Below are positions 50,368 to 58,554 of a stretch of DNA of 64,000 nt, piece after piece. The notes under the pieces were generated by a model. It saw only the letters and a list, made by a program, of their open reading frames with translations. It was not told where the DNA came from and searched no databases. Position 1 is the stretch's first letter, and each line of letters opens with the position of its first letter. The position numbers and the translations under genes are program-made. The stretch is from Paracentrotus lividus (lineage: Eukaryota > Echinodermata > Echinoidea > Camarodonta > Echinidae), in contig CALNVZ010000177.1 of NCBI GenBank assembly GCA_940671915.1, forward strand, positions 36,623 through 100,622. The letters are read 5' to 3'.

Positions 50368-52707
50368 CAGGATACATTATTTCGTCGTCTGCCCGGCAGA
50401 AGGGCCTTAGCAGCCTTGTGCGAGTAAAAACACTTTTCGAGTTTTTCACGTTTTAATGGTTTGAACGGCTCTCGAATCGCGAATACTTTGTGCGTGAATC
50501 TAATTTTTTTTAAATGTTTGGAATTTAGAAAGTTGCAATTTCTAAAGTACATTAGTTTTAAAGATATTAACGGTTTCATGCTAAGGCCTTTCTGCTGGGC
50601 TTGCAACGATTTATGGATGACCGACTTAACCCTACCCCTACCACGGGTGAAATATGACTGAGAGGATGACTGAATGCCGAAATAACTTCACACCTACCCC
50701 CGCCCCCTTCTCCCAACCTCCCCGCTCCTTTTTGCTCGGCTAGCGTAACGCGAAATAAATTCGACTGTACAAGAATCTGACATATAAATTTTGGCCCCCA
50801 TAAAATCCTGGATCCGCCACTGTAAAAATTGGGGCTTTGTATTGCTTTTTTTTACAAGTTATTTAAAAATATATAATGCAGGCTGTTGTCTATTTTTTCC
50901 GTGTTAATTTTGTATTTTGCTCTATTCGCATCTGATATTAATTTTATATCAAAGAACCATTTTGTTTTGTTTTTTTTTTTTTTTTTGCTTTGTTTCTTTC
51001 TTTTAATCTTTACGTCCTGCATTAAGTCGTAGACACTTAAAGAGACACATTTCATAATGGATTTATTTTATTTATTTTATTTATTTATTTTTTTTGCTTT
51101 TTAGTTCGTACATTACAGATATAACTTTTTTTCCCCTTCTTTTTTTTGGCTGCAGGGTAAACAATGTAATGGTAAACCGTTTTCATAACCTACAATATCA
51201 TTTCTTCTTGACGAATGAATCTTAAATAGAATACACTGATTTTTAATTTGCTTTGCTTATAATGAATTTGAATGACCTAAGAAAGTCCGAGGCCATCCCC
51301 ATTTGAATTTGAATGCATATTTCTAATAATCTATGCATAAAGTTTCAATGTGAACGACTCTTTTTCTAAATGTGTTGCACGGATAATTAATTCGATCGAG
51401 CGAAAAGAAATATTAAAAATTTCCAATTCTGAAGTTGAATGTTCGTTATCTAAACCTAGATGACTAATTCGAAGAATGCTTTACAAGGATTAAAATCTCA
51501 AACGAAGCAAAAATGAAATCGAATCAAAATTCTTTAAACGCTTATGCTACTTTGTAAAATCGACTTGGCACATTTAAAAAGATCATTGCATTAATAAATG
51601 AATTGAACGAACTTAATGTAAGTTTAAATGGAGGTTGGCCCAAACGCTCACAACTGTGGTGAAATTGAATGATCTTAAAATAGATTCAAATTGTCCTGAT
51701 ACGCATTATTTCATTTATGAAAAATCGGTGAACAGTCTAGACTTCCGTTTCACTTTATAAAGAATCCTTAACTGGCCTCACTGGGGGGCAGGTAATACAT
51801 AATTTGTTATAGTTTTGGCGGTTTTTCGAAAGAGGCCGCAATTTTTTGTAAGAAATTACCCAGCGAAGTGAACACAAAATCGAATATAACTTTCCTTTGT
51901 TCTTTCTCCCATTTAAAAAAAAAAAAATCATTTTGGTAATTCTTTCTCCCAAATGATGCTGGTATTTAAAGGGGAATCCAACCCAAGGAGAGAATCAACC
52001 TTATAGGAAAAAGGAAAATGAGAGGAGCAATCTAAAAAAAGTTTCATCAAAATCGGTTATAAAATAAGAAAGTTATGGAAGTTTGAAAAGTCTAGTTGTT
52101 CCTTCTATGGGGATCCTCAAATTGGCATCATCGGCTTCAAAATGGCCGATCTCATGGACAACTCTCCATTCGTTTTGTACACAAATTTTCAGGTTTTCCC
52201 CATTTTCTTTCAAAATATATCTTACCTCCTTCTGAGCTCAACATATGTTGGGTGAAAAATATTTTCCCATGACATATTTTGAGCTCAGAAATTAAGAAGA
52301 CATATTTCGGAAGAAAATGGGGAAAATCTGAAAATTTGTGTACAAAACGAATGGAGAGTTGTCCATAAATTGACCATTTTGAAGCCGATGATGCCAATTT
52401 GAGGATCCCCATAGAAGGAACAACTAGACTCTTCAAACTTCCATAACTTTCTTATTTTATAACCGATTTTGATGAAACTTTTTTGAGATTGCTCCTCTCA
52501 TTTTCCCCTTTCCTGTAAGGTTGATTCTCTCCTTGGGTTGGATTCCCCTTTAAGTTCTTACCCTGTCCCACAGGCAACGTCTAGAATGCGATTGCAATCA
52601 TTGCTCTGTAATATGTTAAGTAACCACTTCTGATACACCTCCGAACGTTCTGCCAAAGGACCTATTGCAGCTACCGCATCAGAATCGTCAAACGGATTCA
52701 TTATTCC
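39055..52707 (-). CDS. GNMT-like: Glycine N-methyltransferase-like gene, five exons
   Basis: Glycine N-methyltransferase transfers the methyl group of S-adenosylmethionine to glycine, giving sarcosine; it is a cytosolic tetramer that buffers the SAM/SAH ratio. Joining minus-strand exons 52707-52562, 49322-49207, 46282-46032, 44198-44077 and 39229-39055 restores one 267-codon frame from ATG at 52701. All introns are GT-AG and all split codons agree. Visible features: SAM-binding motif I LDVACGTG (residues 40-47), DSIFLLERG, the ANW motif (90-92), ILCLGSSILHLID, PGGLLLIDHRNID (141-153) with the family's HRN, and a C-terminal GNMT-like segment (FAALLKEMFG). Human GNMT has 295 residues; about 20 N-terminal residues are absent here or lie in an unseen exon. 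Two aromatic residues expected before the IG of AAIGP are Ala, so substrate or SAM handling could differ. A GNMT-related paralogue is possible. Confidence 0.88.
39561..40160. mobile_element. ~600-bp fold-back element with repeated CACTGAA(N)CATGA motif
   Basis: Left arm from TAATATAACAATTC and right arm to GAATTGTTATATT are inverted around 39860, including GTTTCACGCCTCAGTGGGC near 39619 and its inverse near 40085. A motif like TCACTGAACCATGAC occurs in both arms and again outside near 40221 and 40685. Located in GNMT-like intron 4; non-coding. Confidence 0.8.
40200..42372. other. GNMT-like intron 4, gene-free part
   Basis: Bases 41228-41362 are the inverted partner of the dispersed repeat at 34036-34155. 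An 22-base A tract lies near 41855. Two copies of GTAATATTACGT occur near 41913 and 41957. No exon is recognised; the frame at 41377-41700 has no domain. Confidence 0.45.
42373..43450 (+). mobile_element. tRNA-derived SINE split by a 757-bp TIR element, intron 4
   Basis: Head 42373-42445 folds as a tRNA-like unit with ends GTGGTGT and ATACCAC, A box TGGTCGAGTGG (42379-42389) and B box GGTTCGAATCC (42423-42433). The anticodon arm does not pair, so it is a SINE head and not a working tRNA. The body continues to 42583, is interrupted, and resumes at 43348 with GATAATGCGCC, a CACTC-TACA-GAGTG hairpin and an (ATT)n tail to 43450. Confidence 0.88.
42584..43340. mobile_element. 757-bp TIR element inserted in the SINE
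   Basis: AGGTTTTCCCG at the left and CGGGAAAACCT at the right are perfect, with weaker inverse similarity continuing inward. ATAATAT occurs directly on both sides (42577-42583 and 43341-43347), a 7-bp target duplication. The SINE at 44639 shows the uninterrupted order. The interior is non-coding, rich in ATTTCATTTA-like words. Confidence 0.88.
44077..44198 (-). CDS. GNMT-like: GNMT-like exon D
   Basis: Encodes VNRLPDVTMELIKRDG to TGKNKFK, followed by a split Arg codon. The acceptor is TTTTAAG, chosen over a downstream CAG because only it preserves the frame and the family spacing up to DVT. The donor is GTAGGC. The segment matches the beta-strand region between catalytic core and C-terminus. 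Confidence 0.85.
44639..44923 (+). mobile_element. tRNA-derived SINE with L2-like tail, intron 3
   Basis: Head 44639-44711 is tRNA-like: a decayed A box (TGGTCAAATGG), a perfect B box (GGTTCGAATCC) and complementary ends (GTTGTGT and ATTCCAC, with mismatch). The body (GGGTACCGGTAGGAAGAAAT) matches the SINE at 42373. The tail, GCGCC then TAGTTTACTA then GCGCATTGTAAATGC and TTATTA, resembles the 3' end of the LINE at 55.7-58.3 kb. Compare the tail variant of the other SINE. Confidence 0.85.
45134..45232. repeat. G-rich short tandem repeat around GGGGTAATTGTCC
   Basis: About six degenerate copies of a 15-18-bp unit (GGGGTAATTGTCC, GGAGTAATTGTTC, GGGGCTAATTTTCC and so on) lie in intron 3 of the GNMT-like gene. 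Confidence 0.75.
46032..46282 (-). CDS. GNMT-like: GNMT-like exon C (catalytic core)
   Basis: Encodes IKRANWLTLDDDLHG, then FDAILCLGSSILHLID, then PGGLLLIDHRNIDAML to IIYHK, the most family-like stretch of the gene. The acceptor is a long pyrimidine tract ending TTTTTCAG, and its first two bases complete Asp with the G left by exon B. The exon ends in AAG before GTAATATC, phase 0. Confidence 0.9.
46323..47519. other. GNMT-like intron 2, AT-rich remainder
   Basis: No exon, RNA gene or delimited repeat is recognised. The sequence is strongly AT-rich with A and T tracts. Confidence 0.5.
47520..47712. mobile_element. Small GTCACAC-ended TIR element, intron 2
   Basis: Left end TATGGCTCGGTCACACAGAA and right end GTTTGTGTGACTATAGCATG are imperfect inverted repeats. 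The inner TTACGTTGAATTACGTCC is mirrored by GGACGTAACTAAACGTAA. It is a relative of the element at 1639-1867. Confidence 0.75.
47768..49012. mobile_element. 1.25-kb TIR element with poly-G/poly-C extremes, in intron 2
   Basis: A G tract followed by TTCACAAAGAGTTAAG at 47779 is mirrored by CTTAACTCTTTGTGAA near 48970-48985 followed by a 22-base C tract. AAGTAGACTTA recurs just inside the right end and near 48838. No transposase. A second element is nested within it. Confidence 0.8.
48169..48444. mobile_element. ~276-bp TIR element nested in the poly-G/C element
   Basis: TTTATACCAGTCAGGAGCTA near 48170 and TAGCTCCTGACTGGTATAAA near 48422 are perfect inverted repeats of about 23 bp. The interior is non-coding and contains two direct GATTGGCTG words and an inverted CAATCAG. 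Confidence 0.8.
49207..49322 (-). CDS. GNMT-like: GNMT-like exon B
   Basis: Encodes MDSIFLLERG through HRRGLKTW. The preceding acceptor is TTATTACAG. The first T completes the glycine codon split from exon A, and the exon ends in one G before GTAAAG. The peptide corresponds to the segment after motif I, ending at the second strand-helix pair of the SAM fold. Confidence 0.88.
49323..51965. other. Rest of GNMT-like intron 1
   Basis: From 49632 the sequence AGGTTTTCCCGCCCAATTTC begins a relative of the TIR element at 42584. It shares the end and an internal GGGGCAAA(A)CCATTTC (49803 against 42868), but its other end is not found. C and A tracts lie at 50230-50366. Bases 51240-51720 contain many AATTTGAATG-like words resembling that family in inverse orientation. 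No exon is seen. Confidence 0.5.
51966..52553. mobile_element. 588-bp near-perfect palindromic element with TTAA ends, in intron 1
   Basis: TTAAAGGGGAATCCAACCC at 51966 is mirrored at the right end, and complementarity runs to a centre near 52260. TTAA borders AGGGG at both ends, so a TTAA target duplication (piggyBac-like) is compatible. It begins at intron base 9 of the GNMT-like gene, directly after GTAAGAAC. No coding capacity. Confidence 0.85.
52562..52707 (-). CDS. GNMT-like: GNMT-like exon A (SAM motif I)
   Basis: Encodes from MNPFDDSDAV through LDVACGTG. An acceptor (TTTTACAG) lies six bases before the ATG. Either an upstream exon is non-coding and translation starts here, or coding continues from an unseen exon. 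The donor is GTAAGAAC, leaving the glycine codon split after two bases. Confidence 0.85.
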
Positions 52708-53252
52708 CTGTAAAAGAGGAAATGACGTTCATAATGTTACTCGATTCGATAGAAATGTCAAAGAAATTTTCCTTTTTGGTGAGCAAATAATCACTGTTTG
52801 GTGAAGGTGATACTTAACATAATTTTGTTTGTTTGTTTGTTTTTTGTTGTTGTTGTTTTTTTTTATTCTTCACTAGCTAATAATTAGTGCACTTAGAGAA
52901 AAAGCAAATTTGAGTGAAAAATCCCCTTAATCAATAGTCTATGAAATATTCATGTTTATAATCCTTTTCTGAATATGATAATTCTTACAAACGTACTAGC
53001 GCGAAGCGCGAGCGGAATTATAGTATTCATAGGGACCTGAAAAAAAGGTATTTCGTTTAATCATTAAATTAACTTCTGATTGATTTATGCGACATAAATG
53101 CATGTGGATATGTGTCATGAATTGGGTGCTAAATGCGTTACATGTTCCAAATTTTTGAAGAAAATATACATTAAAACACCTCTGGTTTTGTCTAGTTTGC
53201 AATGATAAGTCAGACATGTATAAAAGTATAATATATGTATATATATATAATA

Positions 53253-53311
<59 letters not shown>

Positions 53312-54113
53312 TGTAAGTGTATACATGGACAACATAAGCCAATGGGCTTCTCTTTTTTATTTAAATTTTGAAATAAATTTGGGAAAGAAAAGGGCAAGTC
53401 CACGCTATTTTGCAGTGTAACAAACGGGACATTAAGAAACGAAAATAGGGTGTTTTTTATCAATCTTAAATTGAAATCCAAATCCTTATGTATTATTTTG
53501 AAAGTACTAAGAACATTCAACAAAATCACAAACAATAATTGAAATAACTCAATTCATTTTTAATTTATGATCATATATTCCTTCATAACTGTTGACCATG
53601 CATGTGTATCTTGAGCTCTGAAAAGTCAAAAAAAGTCAAAGAAATTTTGGAGTTTTTTCTTCACCTCTTTGGTGAATATCTCCTTTAGAAGGAAGACTAT
53701 GGCCAACTGAGATTGTGGAGAAATCAAAACTGGATTTCAGCTAAACGGGAAAGAGAAATTTACTTCCCAAATTTTCAGGCTGATATCTGTTGATCTACAA
53801 AACTGAAGGTGTAGTCCCACTCATCCTGTTTCGTGTCTTGATTGAGGTGCAAACCACACAACTTATGTGAAGTCTGGCAGTTCAATAGAGGCTATTGTTC
53901 TATTGTCATTGGATTACTGGACCACCAACCTCCAACAATAGCAAGTATTATGTGTAGCCCAGCCTGCTTCTTAATCACTACATTGTACATCTTTAAGGAA
54001 TAATACAAGTATACCTGTCATTATCTGGAGCTACATACCACAGATCTGAACATACAAATATTACATGTCTGATGTTTGTAGCCTTCCAGTATATATAAGT
54101 TTAAAAATATAAA
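52708..54113. other. Gene-free stretch with an (AT)n microsatellite
   Basis: An (AT)n tract spans about 53235-53308. CTAGCGCGAAGCGCGAGCG near 52995 is an isolated inverse copy of the GC-rich motif of 26.4-27.4 kb. A first exon or promoter of the GNMT-like gene should lie here or further up, but none is identifiable. From about 53850 this may be the 5' untranslated part of the plus-strand LINE. Confidence 0.5.
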
Positions 54114-55720
54114 ATGGAGAAAATTCAGAAGACTCTCACAAGAATATCGCCATTCGGCATAAACCAAAATGAGTCAGAAATCAACACCCATTGCGATGCC
54201 CCAAACTCAACTGACATTGAGGACACTGTTGTTGAAACTGATCCACCTACTGGCACTGCTATATCAATGGCCAAAACTAAACGCAACATTCTTCCTGACC
54301 AAAGAGCAAAAGTGAAAGGTAAATCAAGCAGGAATAAAGGAAGTATCAAGAAATCAAGTGAGTCCAAGTCAAAGAAAGAGGGAAAAGAAGATGTCCCTCA
54401 AGACACTGTCTCAGAAGAATTTTCCCTGGTATGCCAGCTATGCAAGAAAACAGCTTATCGAATGTGAAGCCTGTGACCAGTGGGTATGTATGTCATGTCA
54501 AGACATGACTATTGAAGTATACAACCTACTCAGGAGTAAGGCAGGTGACTGTTGCCACTGGTACTGTAAAGATTGTGAGAAAGTTGCAGTACAATGTGCT
54601 AGATAAGCTATCCAGAATAAATCACAACATACACGTACAAACATATCTAGATCTGATCCAGAGCAAGAGTCAGCTATTGCGAACCTTGTACAGAGAGTAG
54701 AGAAAGTAATGTTTCAGAAAATGGACAGAGTAGTGGAAAAGATGCAAAATACAATGTCAACATTTATTGCAGAAAGTGAACTAAAAATGGAAAGAATTTC
54801 ACAGTCAAAGCCGCAAGTAGGCATAACCTATGCTCAAGTTACCAAAAGAGGGTCTGACTCCTACAGCGTTGATGACAGTCCAACTGATGCCTGTCAACGA
54901 TCCAAGTCAGTCAAGACACAACATCAAAGGTGAAGGGGATTGGTGAATGCAATAACCAGATCAGTCGATGAGCTCGCAGAGAGAGAGAAGAGAAAAAAAA
55001 AACAACATTGTTATGTATGGTATCCCAGAACCAGTCAGCAATGTACGTGACAAAAGACAGCAGGATGATGTAGCTGCTGTCAGAGAAGTTCGTAACTCTG
55101 GTGTTAATGTAGTGGATGTGATCATCTCCAAAGTCAGAAGACTAGGAAGGTACTCACCAGATGGAAATCCAAGAGTCCTTCTTGTTGAGCTTGCAGATGA
55201 CTCCATTCAATGCAAGAAAAGGGAAATACTTTCAAATGCAAAACATCTTCGAAAGTCTGAAAGATGGAGAGATACATACATATCACCAGACTTGACATTG
55301 CAACAGCGGGAAGAGAGAAAGAGTCTGAGAGAAAAATTGCGTAGGAGGAAAGACCAAGGAGAAACAGATCTAAGGATCTACAGAGAAAGGATTGCTAAGA
55401 CAACACCAAGAGTCGCGAAGCAACTTAAGCGAAAGATATTACAAAAATCTTGTGACAATGAAGAACCCAAGATGGCAGAAAATCAACCGAGTAGCTCCGA
55501 TGTGCCGGAATGTAGAGAGGAGGATAGAAGAGAAACCACTGAGGAAAAGACAGAAAATGTAACCATCAGAGACAGGACCTCATCTGGAGTAGAGAGTGAC
55601 TCAGAGGCTGATGAGAACTGTCCGTCTGACCAGGTAGGATTTAAATAGAAAAACCATCTATCATCGCCCTGACAGAGATTTACCCAAAATTTTCTAGAAC
55701 ACAAGTGGAGGACATTGAGT
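54114..55720 (+). pseudogene. L2/CR1-type LINE: ORF1 with PHD finger, plus first codons of ORF2
   Basis: ORF1 of a non-LTR retrotransposon in several frames. A Ser/Lys-rich N-terminus starts MEKIQKTLTR at 54114. Next comes a C4HC3 PHD-type finger (CQLC, CEAC, CMSC, CHWYC and KDC; 54430-54590) crossed by a frameshift, then a coiled-coil-like segment (MDRVVEKMQNTMS, 54700-54800). The nucleic-acid-binding RRM-like region follows: NNIVMYGIPEP, then KVRRLGRYSPDGNPRVLLVE and YISPDLTLQQREERKSLREK (54968-55640). After the ORF1 stop at 55648, IIALTEIYPKF is the endonuclease start of ORF2, cut off at 55720 by the microsatellite. Such ORF1 proteins bind the element's RNA. Non-functional. Confidence 0.85.
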
Positions 55721-55721
55721 T

Positions 55722-55724
55722 TGT

Positions 55725-55803
<79 letters not shown>
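55722..55803. repeat. (ATA)n / (TAT)n microsatellite between two LINE fragments
   Basis: About 26 copies of ATA. On the minus strand it is the 3' tail of the LINE at 55.8-58.3 kb, in keeping with (ATT)n-type tails of L2-like elements and of the SINEs in this window. Confidence 0.9.
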
Positions 55804-55804
<1 letters not shown>

Positions 55805-58285
55805 CAGCATTTATAATGCGGCATTCTTCTAGTAAACTATTCATAGGCGCAGAGGGAAAAGGAAAGAAGAATCAGAAATAGAGAGAAGTATGAAAAACAT
55901 ATATAATTATATCTAACGAATATATGTATGAGAACATGTATGATTTCAGATCTGATTTAAATCTAACTAAGGATTCTGCTGATCGGATCCTCAGTGGAAG
56001 AACGTTCCACAGAAATGGGGCTGAAAAGGAGAAAGTCTTTTCTCCAAGCAAAGATGAAGTTCTGGGAACAGTTAACTTTTTTGATTTAGTGGAGCGGAGA
56101 TTTCTGGAAGGAATATATTCTGAGATGAGATTTTGCAAATATTTAGGGGCCCGATCATGAAGTGCCTTCCAGGTAAGTATTAATATCTTGAATTCTCTTC
56201 TTTTAGATACTGGAAAGCCAATGAAGACTTTTGAGAACAGGAGTGATGTGTGAGAACTTGGAAGTTCCACTGAGGACCCGAGCAGCAGAATTTTGAGCAC
56301 GTTGCAATATAGCTACTTGGTAAGAGGAGGCCTTGAACAGTAGAGCATTACCATAATCAATACGTGACATAACATATGAATGAATAACAGAAGCTGTAAC
56401 TTTACTTGACAGTGATTTTCTAATGCTATGTATGTTACGCAGTTGCAAATATACAGATCGACATGTGGCTGCAATATGAGTACCCGTTGTCATTTCTGAG
56501 TCAAATTGAACTCCAAGATTCCTACAACTAGACACAGATTGTACAATTATATTCCCTACACGTATTGATTGACTATGAACCTTTGATGCTTGGTGTCTTG
56601 AAGCAATTACCAAAAATTCGGTTTTCTCACCGTTCAACTTTAACTTGTTAAGAATCATCCAAACTCTCATCTCATCAATGCAGGCTTCAAGTCTGAGTCT
56701 CGTGGAGGCTTCACTTAAAGGATCAGATGGATTGAACGATGTGTATAGCTGGGTGTCGTCCGCACACAGATGTATACTTATGCCATGAGAACGTGCGATG
56801 TCGGCAAGAGGGCTGGCATAGATACTAAAGAACGACGGGCCCAATACTGATCCCTGAGGGACCCCGTATGGCAGATTGGTAGCGGAAGACATACACTGGT
56901 TGATCTTGACTAATTGTGAACGGTTACTGAGATAAGAAGATATCCATGCAAGGGCAACGCCTTTAACACCAAGTGAACTGAATCGTTTCATGAGAATATC
57001 CTGATCTATGGTGTCAAATGCGGCCGACAAGTCTAGTAACACCAGAAACACAGCCCGCCTTCGGTCAAGTGCTCGACGTACATCATCATGATCTTTGATA
57101 AGGGCTGACTCAGTGCTATGATGTTTCCGAAACGCTGACCGAAGAGGTTCGTTCAACCCATTAAGCTCGAGGTAGTCTTGGAGGCGCTGGGCGACAACTC
57201 TTTCCAACACCTTTGATATGAACTGAAGAGTAGACACTAGCCGATAATGTTTTAGAGCATCAGGGTCTAGTCTTGGTTTCTTTAGTAGAGCTCGGACTCA
57301 AGTGATCTATTCACTATACGTGTTGTAACTGGCAGCAGAAGATGTAAATGTCTCTTCATTACGCATGTAGGAACTGGATCCTGTGTGCAAGAAGTAGACG
57401 GAGAACCAGTTATAATCCTCTTTACTTCCTCTTCTGATGTCAATTCATACCTGTCGAGAATTTGGTCTGTTACAGGATGATCACTTGTTGGGTTTGTTCC
57501 AGTAACCGCTTCAGCATCAATTCCTGCTCGTATGTCCTTTATCTTAGTGGAAAAGTACGAGCTGAACTGCTCAGCAAGTTCTTGGTCACTACGACGTGAA
57601 GGAAGGATCGATTTACTGCGATAGTGTAACATCTTGTCCATTACTTTGTAGATATCTCTTTGACTGACGCATTCAGAGATCTGTTTCTCAAAGTATGATG
57701 CTTTGGCCACCTTTATCATCTCCCAGACAACATTGCACTGACTTCTGAAACGTTGTCTGTCAACCTTAAGTCTTGTCCGTCTCCATTTTCTTTCCAATCT
57801 TCTCCTAGTCTTTGCCTGAGTGATCTCTTCTGAGTACCATGGATTTGGAAGATATACAGCAGCAAAACACCTTTTGACTGGTGCATGCTTATCAAGAATA
57901 TTTGACAAGGTTCTTTCATACTTATCAGTAAGTTCGTCGACATTAATTTCAGGATTCTTAATAAGATCAGAGGATTCCAAGTCTTCTGCAAATGCATCAT
58001 GGTCCATTGTCTTAAGTTTCTGATAAACTATCTCCTGGCGACCAGATGCTGGTTTAGAGATGTCAAGCTCACAGTGCACGGCAGCATGATCACTGAGGAA
58101 AGTGGAGACTTGGACAGACTTTATCACATAATCATCACTTCTGGATAAGACATAGTCCAAGATGTGTCCGCTTGTGTGCGTAAATTCGCGAACATGTTGA
58201 AGAAGGTCATACGACTTTATGATGTCAGCAAATTTCTTAGTGTCCGCATGGTTACATGTAGATACGAATTCATTTAAAAACTGAA
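55804..58285 (-). pseudogene. L2/CR1-type LINE ORF2: endonuclease end, reverse transcriptase, 3' tail
   Basis: ORF2 of an L2/CR1-type retrotransposon. The endonuclease end reads THTSGHILDYVLSR and TFLSDHAAVHCELD (SDH motif, 58085). After the linker comes the reverse transcriptase: SKVLERVVAQRL, motif A FDTIDQDIL, motif B GVPQGSVLGPSFF, and motif C with CADD instead of YADD (56770). The C-terminal domain follows (LTWKALHDRAPKYLQ and LGEKTFSFSAPFLWNVLPLR). Frameshifts lie near 57240-57290 and 56205. The 5' part is missing above 58285, a usual 5' truncation. Its 3' tail, GCGCC then TAGTTTACTA then GCATTATAAATGC, resembles the SINE tails. ORF2 makes target-primed DNA copies of the element; this copy is dead. 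Confidence 0.92.
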
Positions 58286-58554
58286 ATAGGATACAGATGG
58301 ATAGTCATAAATAATTTGCTATCTGACGACGGATTTCGTAGAAAATTCGTGCAGCGGAGGTACCTTGCAGGTACAATGCATGTACGAAGTGCCAGAGGTT
58401 TTTACAATACCCTTACTACAGAAACGCATGAATCGCAGTAGTTGACCCAGGACCTGTGCGTGCATTGCACATGCAACGCAGGCTACGTTGATGGCACGTG
58501 CCCCGTAGCCTACGACGAGTTGTGACCGCCGCATAAGAGACAGATATGGTCAGG
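58286..58554. other. GC-richer stretch between LINE and fold-back element
   Basis: Contains short palindromic words (TGCATGTAC, GCACGTGCC, CGTAGCCTACG) but no delimited element or gene. Confidence 0.4.

Noticed and set aside
53235..53420. Frame with alternating Tyr-Ile residues
   Set aside because: Translation of the (AT)n microsatellite.
55483..55824. Minus-strand frame with a long Tyr run
   Set aside because: It is the translation of the (TAT)n microsatellite plus the antisense of the LINE ORF1.
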